Shown here in pieces: positions 8,276-16,444 of a stretch of DNA of 64,000 bases. A program made the translations under genes and the position numbers. Below the pieces are notes generated by a model. It was not told the origin of the DNA. It searched no databases and saw only the letters and a program-made list of their open reading frames with translations. Position 1 is the stretch's first letter. Every line of letters starts with the position of its first letter. Source of the DNA: Rhizobium giardinii bv. giardinii H152 (lineage in GTDB: Bacteria; Pseudomonadota; Alphaproteobacteria; Rhizobiales; Rhizobiaceae); NCBI RefSeq assembly GCF_000379605.1, contig NZ_KB902602.1, positions 62,001 to 126,000 on the forward strand, written 5' to 3'.

Positions 8276-8545
8276 GTGCCGATTGATGACAGGGACTATG
8301 TCGCTGCGTGGAGGAGCGGTGGTAGCCGCGCAGTGCAAGCGCTCTTGGAGTCTCGTTGCCCAACTGCAGAGGCGCGGGTTCGTGAACTGGAACTCTTGGA
8401 ACGCCTCGGCAATTGGGACGTTCAGTGGCAGCGAAGCGCAACCTCTCGCAGACTGGCCGGGGGCGAAATCAAATCCTATCTAAGCGATCGGCAAACGACT
8501 ATTTGCGGTGATGGCGTGCGCAACGCGTCTGGGACCCGCGGGTAA
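8276..8545 (+). CDS. hypothetical protein, weakly supported
   Basis: A GTG at 8276 preceded by CTGGAGGTCACTT opens an 89-codon frame beginning with PIDDRDYVAAWRSGGS. The first about 55 residues look like a normal soluble alpha-helical protein (ALLESRCPTAEARVRELELLERLGNW). The remainder is basic and unstructured. No family recognised. The good ribosome site is the main argument for it. Confidence 0.3.
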   Translation: MPIDDRDYVAAWRSGGSRAVQALLESRCPTAEARVRELELLERLGNWDVQWQRSATSRRLAGGEIKSYLSDRQTTICGDGVRNASGTRG

Positions 8546-9580
8546 AGCCGGCGACACGATTGTCTGAGTTCCGATCCGCACGCGGAGTCGGCTTTGTCGC
8601 CCCGCTCGCCGGCGGAAGTCCGTTTGGCGGCCTGTCAGCGTCTCAGAACCGTCGGAACTAACCTCCTTTGCACCGCCGGCCGCCCCCCATGTTCTCTCCG
8701 ACTTCTCCCAAGCGAGCAAACGCAATAACATCTCCGAGTGACCATCGACGCTGCGACCGCTCCGGTGACCAGAGTGTGGTCCACCACCCAGCTGTGTCGA
8801 ATCTGTCGCCTGCCGCGTCTATCGGCGCGGTCGCCTTACCGTCGCCCGACGTCGCCATGGCGGCTTGCCGGGCGTCTTGGGGGTGCACATTCAGGGGAGG
8901 CAGGATGCTCGAATTGCTATGCGCTGCGATCTTCACCGGCTGAACGGTCCAGAGGGACGGCGCGTGATATTCGCGAAGCCGTGGGGCTTCGGCTCCGGCA
9001 AGATGGAGAAATCCTCCGAGGCTTCGACAAAAGAGTGTCAGCAACAAAATTCTCACCAGGGGCTCGGCACATATCGCTTGATGTACGATCTGCGCCAAAT
9101 CAGCGACGCAAGTGCCGTGAGGTGACTGCGACAGTGCCTTGTCTGGCGACCATATCGCCGCCGGCTGACTAGTGTCGCAACGAGCCGCCGGAGCGGACCG
9201 TGGCGCCCCCACATTCACACAACGCTGCTCGTAGGTATACTGCGAGACCCGGGCGGCATACGAGGAACGCCCGGGCCTCGGGTCGCCACGTATCCGGGTG
9301 TGGCGGCTGCAGAAGCGAGAATTGGCAGCTTGAGGATGGAGCCAACCCCCTAACCCGACCAAAGGAAAGGCGTTTCTTTGGCGGCCACCCGTATTTTATC
9401 GCATTCACACTTAGTCGCAAGATAGTACAATTGATGAGTGCGGCCGGATCGCGTCTATCAACGGCGTATCCGATAGCCGACTTATGACCGGGCTTTGCCT
9501 TGCGCGTCCCCCTTGAGGGGTGGAAAGTTGAAGGCCATCCTCTAGCTTCTCTGAAACCGTTCTGAACTGCGGGAGGAACC
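8546..9580. other. 1-kb stretch without supported gene
   Basis: Frames up to 234 codons exist on the minus strand, but their composition is Arg/Ser/Pro-rich and without any domain, and several overlap frames of equal quality on the other strand. I see no ribosome site, repeat or strong hairpin that marks a gene. Confidence 0.5.
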
Positions 9581-9772
9581 ATGGGCTACGACATTCAAGA
9601 CTTGGAGCCCGACGAGGTGCGTTGGCTTAGACGGCTTAATGCGGGGGAAACAGAAGAAATGCCACCGGCCATGGCAGTGCGCCTCACAGAGCTCGGCTTG
9701 GCGAGAGCAACGCTCGAAGGCATAGCCATTACCGAGGATGGCGTGCGCCTTCTTGGGTCGGCCGAAGAGTGA
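9581..9772 (+). CDS. small hypothetical protein
   Basis: 63 residues, starting at an ATG with GGGAGGAACC immediately upstream. The sequence is acidic and helical (MGYDIQDLEPDEVRWLRRLN) with a C-terminal block ARATLEGIAITEDGVRLL. That block resembles the wing of small winged-helix proteins, although the protein is too short for a complete HTH domain. It is monocistronic. Function unknown. Confidence 0.6.
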   Translation: MGYDIQDLEPDEVRWLRRLNAGETEEMPPAMAVRLTELGLARATLEGIAITEDGVRLLGSAEE

Positions 9773-9932
9773 GGCGGCCTTCATCAGCATCACGCTCAAG
9801 AGCTGGTGTTTTTAGAGGTAACAGCCGTCTCGGATTTTTCATCGATTGTGATCTGCTGCCATCGGAACCAACGCGTATTTTGGAGTTGGTCGCATGTCGA
9901 TCGTGTTCGCTGGGGAAATGACGTAAGCCTTT

Positions 9933-9961
9933 GGGCCCGCTGTTTCGGAAACAGTGGGCCC
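9933..9961 (+). terminator. strong hairpin, likely terminator
   Basis: GGGCCCGCTGTTT and AAACAGTGGGCCC form a 13-bp stem with one wobble pair around a CGG loop. A T-rich GTGTTGTTTG follows on the plus strand. It lies about 160 bp after the stop of the small gene at 9581, and could also serve the converging minus-strand remnant. Confidence 0.55.
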
Positions 9962-9975
9962 GTGTTGTTTGAGAG

Positions 9976-10496
9976 CAGCAGGCGCTACGGATCTAACTTC
10001 GTCCAGATCAGGGACCATTCGTCCTTGTCGCCAGAGTTGTGGGTATAACGTCCGTGGCCTGCATCATCGCTAGATCCCGTATTCGTCAAAATCCACACGG
10101 GTGGAACTCCGCCCGGCAGCTCCAGTTTCATGAGTGCATCCTGCATCTCGTCAAGCGTCGTGACCGTTGAATGTCCTGCCGGCCGGGCGATCGTAGCGTC
10201 CAGACGTACTGCGTCACCCGATACCGTGACCTTGGCTCCGCGGCGCAGTCGCCTGTTCCGGCGGTGGCTTGAGCGCCTTAAGCGTTTCCCACCTGTCCCA
10301 TCAAGCGGCGGTGAATTCATGGACCAGGGCATCTTGCTGCTCAGAGCGACAGCCAGAATAGCCGATCGAAAGGCGTTTCGAACGGGGTGTTTCCATGAAA
10401 CGAAGAACATGGAACGACGCGTTTGTTCCAAGGGTCGGTAGGAACAGACGCGTCTTAGCCCCGCCACCCATGCCCCCTTGGGTGGCGGGGCTGGAG
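9976..10496. repeat. segmental duplication, copy A
   Basis: Most of this segment aligns with 12648-13150 in the same orientation. Long exact stretches around 10070-10130 are shared, including the end of a small gene, a GGAACnGACGCGTTTGTTCC-like near palindrome and a terminal hairpin. In this copy the hairpin is a perfect 13-bp stem (AGCCCCGCCACCC, 10457-10469, with GGGTGGCGGGGCT, 10480-10492). The two copies flank the DUF1254 gene. Confidence 0.7.
9985..10230 (-). pseudogene. frameshifted copy of the small protein encoded at 12646-12879
   Basis: The C-terminal part (TLDEMQDALMKLELPGG through GSSDDAGHGRYTHNSGDK) is about 85% identical to the intact paralogue. The N-terminal part lies in another frame, reading TQYVWTLRSPGRQDIQR from a GTG. 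One G is missing near 10166 where the paralogue has CGGGTC. The frame that stays open upstream of the shift gives unrelated sequence, so this copy is not functional unless frameshifting occurs. Confidence 0.65.
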
Positions 10497-10526
10497 GTGC
10501 GGCATCGCTGGTGCCGTCCTCCTTGG

Positions 10527-10640
10527 ACGCATTGTGCGCCAAGCTGTGTGTCTTGAATATCAATCCAAAAGTGCAACCGCTGTAACTCAAAGGGAGTATG
10601 AAACTGGGCCGGTCGAAGCGTCGGCGGGCTTCTTGACTGC
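10527..10640. repeat. leader-like repeat, copy 1
   Basis: About 110 bp, running from ATTGTGCGCCAAGCTGTGTG to TTCTTGACTGCGTTG, match 14090-14215 closely. The block precedes the DUF1254 gene by about 85 bp. On the minus strand it reads TPFELQRLHFWIDI and TQLGAQ, on the plus strand nothing coherent. Confidence 0.6.
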
Positions 10641-10724
10641 GTTGATGTCCACGAACGCTCCGATCGTGTATGCTGACTGCGCCTACAACTAAATTTTATC
10701 AGCGACAATCAGGGGAGCAGGTCC

Positions 10725-12185
10725 ATGAAGCGCATGATTTTGTCGACCTTTGCTGGCGTCGGCCTTATGGCTTTAACTTCAGTCCTTACGGCGCAGGCGC
10801 AAACCACACTTACGCCAGACGAGGCACATGCCATTGGCGTTGATGCCTATGTCTATTTTTATCCGCTGGTATCGATGGAAATATCGCGCCAGACGTTCAC
10901 GAATATTGCGCCGGGCAAGGAACTGGGCAAGGGTCCTATGAACACCTTTACCAATGTGCCCGAATATCCGCCAGCCGACTTCAAGGGCGTGGTGCGGTCG
11001 AACTTTGATACTCTGTATTCGAGCGGATGGCTCGACCTGACGAAAGAGCCACTCGTGGTCTCGGTGCCCGATACCGATGGCCGCTACTATCTGCTGCCGA
11101 TGCTGGATATGTGGACCGACGTCTTTGCGTCGCCAGGCTGGCGAACCACGGGCACCAAGGAGGGTCACTTTTTGATCGCTCCGCTGGGCTGGCGTCCCGA
11201 TCTGGGCGACAAGTTTGTCGAGGAGTTCAAACTGCCCGAAGGGACGCAGCGCATTGACGCCCCAACTCCTTACGTCTGGGTGATCGGTCGCACTAAGACC
11301 GATGGACCGCCCGACTACGCCGCGGTGCATAAAATCCAGGCAGGCTACAAGATCACCCCGCTGAGCGAATGGGGTAAAGAACCCAAGCCTGTCGAAGTCA
11401 AGATTGATCCAAGTGTGGATATGAAGACGCCGCCCAAGACCCAAGTCGACACCATGCCAGCAAACACATATTTTGCGCTGGCTGCTGACTTGATGAAGGT
11501 CAATCCTCCGCACATCACAGACGAGCCGATGCTGGCACAGCTGAAGAAAATCGGCATTGAAGTCGGCAAGAGCTTCGACATGAGCAAGGTCGATCCGGTC
11601 ATTGCCAAGGCGCTAGAGAGCGCCCCCACCGATGCCCAGAAGCTGATGGCCTGGAAATTGGCTACTCTAGCGCGCGTCGCCAATGGCTGGTCCATGAACA
11701 CCGATACAATGGGTGTCTACGGAAACTACTACCTCAAGCGAGCGATCGTCGCACAACAGGGCCTGGGAGCAAACTTAGTAGAGGACGCGATCTACCCCCT
11801 CAATCTCGCCGACAGCGAGGGCAAACCGCTCGATGGTACTTCCAAATACACCATGAGGTTCGACAAGAGCAGCTTGCCGGCGGTGAATGCGTTCTGGTCG
11901 ATTACGCTCTACGACGAAGCCGGTTTCCAAGTCGGCAACGTTCTGGAACGCTTTGCCGTCAGTTCATGGATGCCGTTCGTCTACAATGGCGACGGTTCGC
12001 TTGATCTCTATTTCCAAAATGAGAGCCCGGGCAAGGATAAGGAGGCGAACTGGCTACCCGCGCCCAAGGGTCCGTTCAACCTGACGATGCGGCTCTATTC
12101 GCCGAAGTCGGACGCCCTCACTGGAAGGTGGAACCCTCCTGCGGTGACCAAGGTCCATGCGCTCCCTGGTGTAGTCGGACAGTGA
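10725..12185 (+). CDS. exported DUF1254/DUF1214 family protein
   Basis: 486 residues. Residues 1-26 are a Sec signal peptide ending AQAQ. Residues about 55-180 carry the DUF1254 pattern (DAYVYFYPLVSMEISRQTF, FDTLYSSGWLDL, RYYLLPMLDMWTDVFASPG). Residues about 360-470 carry DUF1214 (FWSITLYDEAGF, LDLYFQNESPGKDKEANWLP). The length is normal for the two-domain family. These are periplasmic proteins of unknown activity that are widespread in soil bacteria. The gene stands alone between the two copies of the ~0.5-kb duplication. The ATG follows GGGGAGCAGGTCC. Confidence 0.92.
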   Translation: MKRMILSTFAGVGLMALTSVLTAQAQTTLTPDEAHAIGVDAYVYFYPLVSMEISRQTFTNIAPGKELGKGPMNTFTNVPEYPPADFKGVVRSNFDTLYSSGWLDLTKEPLVVSVPDTDGRYYLLPMLDMWTDVFASPGWRTTGTKEGHFLIAPLGWRPDLGDKFVEEFKLPEGTQRIDAPTPYVWVIGRTKTDGPPDYAAVHKIQAGYKITPLSEWGKEPKPVEVKIDPSVDMKTPPKTQVDTMPANTYFALAADLMKVNPPHITDEPMLAQLKKIGIEVGKSFDMSKVDPVIAKALESAPTDAQKLMAWKLATLARVANGWSMNTDTMGVYGNYYLKRAIVAQQGLGANLVEDAIYPLNLADSEGKPLDGTSKYTMRFDKSSLPAVNAFWSITLYDEAGFQVGNVLERFAVSSWMPFVYNGDGSLDLYFQNESPGKDKEANWLPAPKGPFNLTMRLYSPKSDALTGRWNPPAVTKVHALPGVVGQ

Positions 12186-12334
12186 GGTGAGGGCTGGCAG
12201 CGTCTGACCGAGATGTCGCCAGCCGCTTATCAACGATACAAGGCCATCGCTGGTCGTGCGACCTTCGTCGACGCAGTCGTCGAGGCGTTCAGGGCGCCAT
12301 TTAGGATCAGCGGGATCGCGGTCTTTCTCCGTGC

Positions 12335-12430
12335 AAGCGTCGGGATCCGCGCCGCGAAAATCAGCGGTTCTTCGATATCCCGAACGACAAGGGCGTGAAG
12401 GAGCGCTTCTGGTTTAACCTCAACACGTGA
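12335..12430 (+). repeat. copy 2 of the repeated gene tail (FFDIPNDKGVKERF)
   Basis: The plus-strand frame reads RRENQRFFDIPNDKG, continues VKERFWFNLNT and ends at TGA 12428-12430. The DNA matches the inverted copy at 6132-6240 over about 65 bp. This copy keeps what looks like the native C-terminus. Upstream, the frame is basic (SPCKRRDPRRENQ) with no start codon that can be justified. Probably the 3' stub of a lost gene; family unknown. Confidence 0.5.
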
Positions 12431-12447
12431 CAACGCGAGGATTCCGC

Positions 12448-12606
12448 ATGAACCAGAATGTTCTACTCACGATCGCAGCCAGCGTTGGCGTGGTGGTCGG
12501 CGCCCGAGGCACTTGGTTTGCGACGTCAACAGCATCCAAAGAAGTCGAAGTCTTCTCCAAGGAGGTGAAGACCCGCACGGTGGTGGAAATCGTCCAATTA
12601 AGGTGA
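12448..12606 (+). CDS. small membrane protein
   Basis: 52 residues from an ATG with GCGAGGATTCC upstream: MNQNVLLTIAASVGVVVGAR gives one N-terminal helix or uncleaved signal, followed by a charged tail with KEVEVFSKEVKTRTVVEIV. Small single-span proteins like this are frequent in rhizobia and easily missed. Function unknown. It directly follows the repeated gene tail. Confidence 0.5.
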   Translation: MNQNVLLTIAASVGVVVGARGTWFATSTASKEVEVFSKEVKTRTVVEIVQLR

Positions 12607-12645
12607 GATGTTAATGCGGGCCGGGTTCCCTGGTGCGCATCCTCG

Positions 12646-12879
12646 TTACGAATCTAACTTCGTCCAGGTCAGGGACCATTCGTTCTCGCCGCCAGCATTG
12701 TGGGTATAACATCCGTTGCCGGCATCATCGCTAGATCCCGTATTCGTCAAAATCCACACGGGTGGAACTCCGCCCGGCAGCTCCAGTTTCATGAGCTCAT
12801 CCTGCATCTCGTCGAGCGTCGTGACCCGTGGAAGGTCCTGCCGGCCAGGCGCTCGTAGCGTCCAGACATACTGCGTCAT
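12646..12879 (-). CDS. small hypothetical protein (intact paralogue of 9985-10230)
   Basis: 77 residues starting MTQYVWTLRAPGRQDL. The centre TLDEMQDELMKLELPGGVPP and the end GGENEWSLTWTKLDS are soluble, with three Trp. No domain recognised. It is part of copy B of the ~0.5-kb duplication; the copy-A version has lost one base and its frame. Conservation of the reading frame here against decay there argues that this copy is a real gene. Confidence 0.55.
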   Translation of the reverse strand: MTQYVWTLRAPGRQDLPRVTTLDEMQDELMKLELPGGVPPVWILTNTGSSDDAGNGCYTHNAGGENEWSLTWTKLDS

Positions 12880-13150
12880 CGGATACCGTGACCTTGTCTC
12901 AGTGGCGCATTCGCCTGTGCCGGCGGTGGCCTTGAGCGTTTCCCATCTGTCCCATCCAACGGCGGTGAAGCGAGCAGCCCGACGATCAAGTAGTTCAGGA
13001 CCTTTTGCAGTTCACGGCGGCCAGGATCGCCGATCGGAAGGCGTTTCGACTGTTGGGTTTCCATGGAACGGAAAACATGGAACAGACGCGTTTGTTCCAA
13101 GGGTCGGTAAGGAACAAACGCGCCTTATCCCGCCACCCTTTGGGTGGCTG
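12648..13150. repeat. segmental duplication, copy B
   Basis: Aligned with 9976-10496. It retains the small gene, a near-palindrome GGAACAGACGCGTTTGTTCC (around 13080-13100) followed by AAGGGTCGGTAAGGAACAAA, and a terminal hairpin GCCACCC-TTT-GGGTGGC (about 13134-13150). Divergence is uneven, with indels around 12980-13010. The part from 12880 to 13181 contains no supported gene. Confidence 0.7.
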
Positions 13151-13181
13151 GAAACGAGATACGGTATCACCAGTCCAAGTC

Positions 13182-14045
13182 TCATACGACCAGTTGCTGG
13201 GCGCGAGCGGCGATCCGTCCGTAGATGTCCTGGACCGGCTCGCGCATCTGAAACGCACGGCGGACCCCACGGGGCAGAAGCGCCTTCAGGTGCTCGCGGC
13301 CGGACAGCCCCACAATCGGGGCGTATGGCGTCATCGAACGATGTCGATCGCCAGGGTAGAGGAGCCCGAATTCAGCGAAGTTCGCAAAGGCTTCGATGTT
13401 GTTGGCCGTGAGAAGGAACGTCTCGGCCGGGACACCCTCGGCCAGGATCACGTCATGGCTGTCGAGCATGATCTGGTAATACTCGATTGTCTCGCGATGC
13501 GGAGCCGGCGCAATCGAAGTGCCGTTGACCAGGTCCTTCACCCTGATCAGTACGCCATCAATGTACAGGGCATGGCCAGGGGAGAGATAAAGATCCCAAT
13601 GAGGCATCTTGTGACCAAGAGCATGCTGGGAAATGCGGATCGGCACCACCGCGTCCTTCCAGGATGAACCGTTCCGCTTGTAGGCATGGCGACCGATCCA
13701 TTTAACCGCTCTGGCTTTTCCGCTCACCGTTTCGACGAGATCGCCGATTTGAAGATCTTCGATGAAGACCTCGCCTGTCGGGGTCATGATCGAGGTGCCC
13801 CGCAGAAAGCACATTGGGCTGCCGCCGGATTGGCCTTGCCCGCCCGACTGGCCATGTCCACCGGGGCCGTGGCCATGGCCAGGGGAACTGCCGCCTGTTT
13901 TCCACCACGCCTTTCCCTTGGCGTGAGCAATCGAAGGAGACAAAGCTGCTGCTACGAGAGCGATTCTTGCGGTCGCCGCAGTCGCCAGTCCGAGGAAGTG
14001 GCGCCGCGCGCGATTGTGCTGCACATTCGGTTCGTTGCCTGACAT
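13182..14045 (-). CDS. Tat-exported Hint-domain (Hedgehog/intein-like) protein
   Basis: 287 residues. The N-terminus has a twin-arginine signal (RRHFLGL, about 14-20), a hydrophobic stretch and an AHA cleavage site near 42. A Gly/His/Ser-rich linker (about 51-77, GHGHGPGGHGQSGG) follows. The Hint domain starts at C79 (MCFLRGTSIMTPTG) and runs to about 250, with the block LYLSPGHALYIDG holding the conserved His. Such proteins resemble autoprocessing domains; many bacterial Hint proteins are standalone and their targets are unknown. Cys as first residue and SPGHA are present, so cleavage chemistry is conceivable. No peptidase or ligand domain is fused. Preceded by copy 2 of the leader repeat. 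Confidence 0.88.
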   Translation of the reverse strand: MSGNEPNVQHNRARRHFLGLATAATARIALVAAALSPSIAHAKGKAWWKTGGSSPGHGHGPGGHGQSGGQGQSGGSPMCFLRGTSIMTPTGEVFIEDLQIGDLVETVSGKARAVKWIGRHAYKRNGSSWKDAVVPIRISQHALGHKMPHWDLYLSPGHALYIDGVLIRVKDLVNGTSIAPAPHRETIEYYQIMLDSHDVILAEGVPAETFLLTANNIEAFANFAEFGLLYPGDRHRSMTPYAPIVGLSGREHLKALLPRGVRRAFQMREPVQDIYGRIAARAQQLVV

Positions 14046-14089
14046 GAACTGTCCCTTTCGGAATTGCCCCGATTTCTTGGGTGCACGCG

Positions 14090-14215
14090 CATGAATTGTG
14101 CGCCAAGTTGTGTTTCATGAATATCAATCCAAAAGTGCAACCGCTTTAACTCAAACGGAGTACGCAACATGGACCGGTCGGAAGCGTCGGCGACTTCTTG
14201 ACTGCGTCGGTAGGT
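14090..14215. repeat. leader-like repeat, copy 2
   Basis: Matches 10527-10640, including TGCGCCAAGTTGTG, ATATCAATCCAAAAGTGCA and TTCTTGACTGCGTC. On the minus strand it reads TPFELKRLHFWIDI and TQLGAQ. It lies upstream of the Hint gene, read on that gene's strand. No gene is supported from 14046 to 14335. Confidence 0.6.
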
Positions 14216-14335
14216 TGAGGGGGCGGTCTAATGGATATGGGCGCGCTTGCTGTCGTCGCGCTCTGCGGGATGCTCGGGGTCAGCATCGCGGCGGCGGCGG
14301 CTGCCCGTCCACGCCATGCGGTGCTCAGTCGGCCG

Positions 14336-14455
14336 CTACTCCATCACGAGCGCTGCGGCGAAGAATGTGGACCCGAGCAAGACCACTGTTCCGATCGCAA
14401 TGCTCTGCATTCTCTTCAGACGCCTCGTTCGCTTCCCATCCCAGTCGTAAGCCAT
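14336..14455 (-). CDS. small single-span membrane protein
   Basis: 39 residues: a basic N-terminus MAYDWDGKRTRRLKRMQ followed by one hydrophobic helix (SIAIGTVVLLGSTFFAAA) and LVME. GAGGGTTATTGG precedes the ATG at 14455. The positive-inside pattern is clear. It lies 61 bp after another small membrane protein gene on the same strand. Function unknown. Confidence 0.5.
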   Translation of the reverse strand: MAYDWDGKRTRRLKRMQSIAIGTVVLLGSTFFAAALVME

Positions 14456-14516
14456 CCAATAACCCTCATGTCACCAGAGTTTGACGTGCCTCTGTGCGGC
14501 TGCATAGGCAGTATTC

Positions 14517-14717
14517 TCAGTCCGGCAGCAAGCCGATATAGGCGTCGACTGCTACTACCAGCTGCGCGGACGCGATTGCGAGAATTGAGGCGAAGAGTAC
14601 CGTATCTCGCGCTTGTTTTGGAGATTGTCGCATGAGGTTTTCTAGCATACCGCGGAATGCCCCGAACTCCCACAATCTTGCCTCAAAGACATCCTTAATG
14701 AAAACCATTCTGGACAT
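14517..14717 (-). CDS. small membrane protein
   Basis: 66 residues. The N-terminal half is soluble (MVFIKDVFEARLWEFGAFRG), the C-terminal half is one helix (TVLFASILAIASAQLVVAV) ending DAYIGLLPD. A second Met four residues in is an alternative start. It is probably co-transcribed with the 39-residue protein that follows. No family recognised. Confidence 0.5.
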   Translation of the reverse strand: MSRMVFIKDVFEARLWEFGAFRGMLENLMRQSPKQARDTVLFASILAIASAQLVVAVDAYIGLLPD

Positions 14718-14965
14718 CCAGAAACGGCATTTGAGCTTGACTATTCGGTCGCTGAGGGCGTCCGAGGGGCGTCAACCGAGAAAACCACCATGGCTGAACA
14801 GCTATCGACACTTTTCATGCCTAGTCTGCGCGATAACTCGCGCTCGATTAAGATATTTTATTGTCACGGATCGCCTGTCAGCAGAAAATATGAGGGCATT
14901 CTGTATCTGTTGGCCTCTTTCCGATCGCCGGGGAGAGGCCCTTTTTGCATGCGCTGGAAACCGTT

Positions 14966-15493
14966 CTACTTACCGGCCAAACTCGCTTCAAGTAGGCGAA
15001 AAAGGCCCTTCAGTTCGGGCTCATTTACGCGCGCTGCGGCCTCCGAACAGGTAACCCAATCGAGTTCCCTTTGGCCCCTCTCTGGATATTTCCCAATCAG
15101 TTCATCGACCTCGATCGCGTGGACCTGAACCAAGCACGGGACTTTGCCATCTTTCAGGTAGTGGAAATAGCCCAGAGGTTTTTTCTTTGCCTTTCCACGC
15201 ACGCCGGCCTCCTCGAAGGCCTCCCTGGCGGCCACTTCGTGAGGCTTCTTCCCATTCATAGGCCATCCCTTGGGAATTACCCACCGAAGGGTATCTCGGC
15301 TCGTGATAAGCAAAACCTCGATCTGACCCAGTGCCTTGTTCCTGCGATAGCACAGCGCGCCATACTGCTCTAAGGGTGGTTTCCTGAACAGCGAACTTGC
15401 GTTCGACGCCAGGCGGGAAAGGAATGTCGGCCGTGTTCCCATTTTCGCATCCTGTGAGTCGTCGAAGCTTACTATAAAGTCGATGGCTCGCAT
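14966..15493 (-). CDS. NUDIX hydrolase
   Basis: 175 residues. The NUDIX box is around residues 76-98: GWPMNGKKPHEVAAREAF then EEAGV, with REAFEEAG at 90-97. The first Glu of the canonical box is Lys, as often seen in the diadenosine/diphosphoinositol polyphosphate subgroup with a KGWPMxGK signature. It is a cytoplasmic hydrolase of nucleoside-diphosphate-linked compounds; the exact substrate is not predictable. The first about 20 residues precede a more typical start at M18; the upstream start at 15493 has no strong ribosome site, so the N-terminus is uncertain. Monocistronic. Confidence 0.88.
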   Translation of the reverse strand: MRAIDFIVSFDDSQDAKMGTRPTFLSRLASNASSLFRKPPLEQYGALCYRRNKALGQIEVLLITSRDTLRWVIPKGWPMNGKKPHEVAAREAFEEAGVRGKAKKKPLGYFHYLKDGKVPCLVQVHAIEVDELIGKYPERGQRELDWVTCSEAAARVNEPELKGLFRLLEASLAGK

Positions 15494-15657
15494 CGGGAAA
15501 CGCGTGAAGAACGAAAGCGTTCAGGTAGGCTGATTCTGACCGCGGTTTTCATAGCCGTGCGTAGGCGCGCAAATCTCTTTCGTCGGCAATTATTGCCTTA
15601 GAGCTGAGAGCGGCTATGCTAAGGCCTTTGGCTATAACGCTCCATGGAAAATCTTAG

Positions 15658-15924
15658 ATGAAAACGGTCGAGTTTGCCTGCATTGGAAAGCTTATGTGCC
15701 CCAATTGCGCGGTAGAAATACCAGCATGGAGATCATCTGGAATGAGCCAGATGTGCCCGCATTGCGTGCCTTCCCCGGTGCATAAGCCGGTGGATAACCT
15801 GTGGACAGAGTTTCAGGTTTGGCGACCGCATTGCTGCGGATGTTCTAGTTTTGTTCCGGAGTCCTTAGCTTTGGAACTTGTTCGGCAACAACGGCTGTAT
15901 GATGCTCCATTCGAAATCAGTTAG
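15658..15924 (+). CDS. small Cys-rich hypothetical protein, weakly supported
   Basis: 88 residues with CPNC, CPHC and CCGC motifs (about 14-17, 33-36, 59-62) that could form a zinc ribbon. The C-terminus reads LALELVRQQRLYDAPFEIS. No convincing ribosome site upstream of the ATG, and no family recognised. The paired CxxC spacing is the reason to list it. Confidence 0.35.
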   Translation: MKTVEFACIGKLMCPNCAVEIPAWRSSGMSQMCPHCVPSPVHKPVDNLWTEFQVWRPHCCGCSSFVPESLALELVRQQRLYDAPFEIS

Positions 15925-16018
15925 GTCGAACCGCCGACGGGACATGAGAGGCCTCCAAATCAAAGCCCCATGAATCAAAAACATGCCGTTTTCGGAACCC
16001 AACTTCTGAGGAACGAGC

Positions 16019-16444
16019 TCAAATTATCGGCTTTCCTGTAGCCCAGAATTCATGGACCTTATTCCACCATCCGAGAGTTTCCGGCTGCAGCCATGGAAGA
16101 AAATCGTCAGGGCGAGTTTTGCGATGCAAATGTCCATTCTGCAAATCTTCGAGGAGACCTACTGTAGCCGCCTCTTTAACATACGGGTCGCCGTTGATGT
16201 GCCAGCGTTCGACAACATCAAAGACCGCATCAAATCGATGCGTGTCACCTGTCTCCAAATCCTGAATCAGATGAAGAGCAAGCTCTGACATTGCCAAGTA
16301 AAGTGGCAACTCCTCGTCAGATCGATACTCCTCTTGGAATGTCTCCCACTTTTCACGAAACGATGGGTCAGCCTGCAAAAGCGGCACAAACATATTCGAG
16401 CGATCGAACTCGAACGAAAGCGCGTTCACGTTGTTCTCGGACAT
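16019..16444 (-). CDS. DUF7674-like protein
   Basis: 141 residues, acidic and soluble. The middle block LALHLIQDLETGDTHRFDA followed by VVERWHINGDPYVKEAATVG and LLEDLQN matches a recently named family of small proteins that occur as immunity-like or stress-associated genes in many bacteria. A toxin partner is not visible next to it. It is monocistronic, between the Cys-rich gene and the MscS channel. Family name from memory; function unknown. Confidence 0.65.
   Translation of the reverse strand: MSENNVNALSFEFDRSNMFVPLLQADPSFREKWETFQEEYRSDEELPLYLAMSELALHLIQDLETGDTHRFDAVFDVVERWHINGDPYVKEAATVGLLEDLQNGHLHRKTRPDDFLPWLQPETLGWWNKVHEFWATGKPII

Noticed and set aside
8658-9362. 234-codon minus-strand frame
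   Set aside because: No ribosome site, no domain, Arg/Ser-rich composition, and the plus strand is equally open; taken as a chance frame in GC-rich DNA.
12716-13667. Two long plus-strand frames across copy B of the duplication and the Hint gene
   Set aside because: They overlap the Hint coding region on the opposite strand and have no ribosome site or family.
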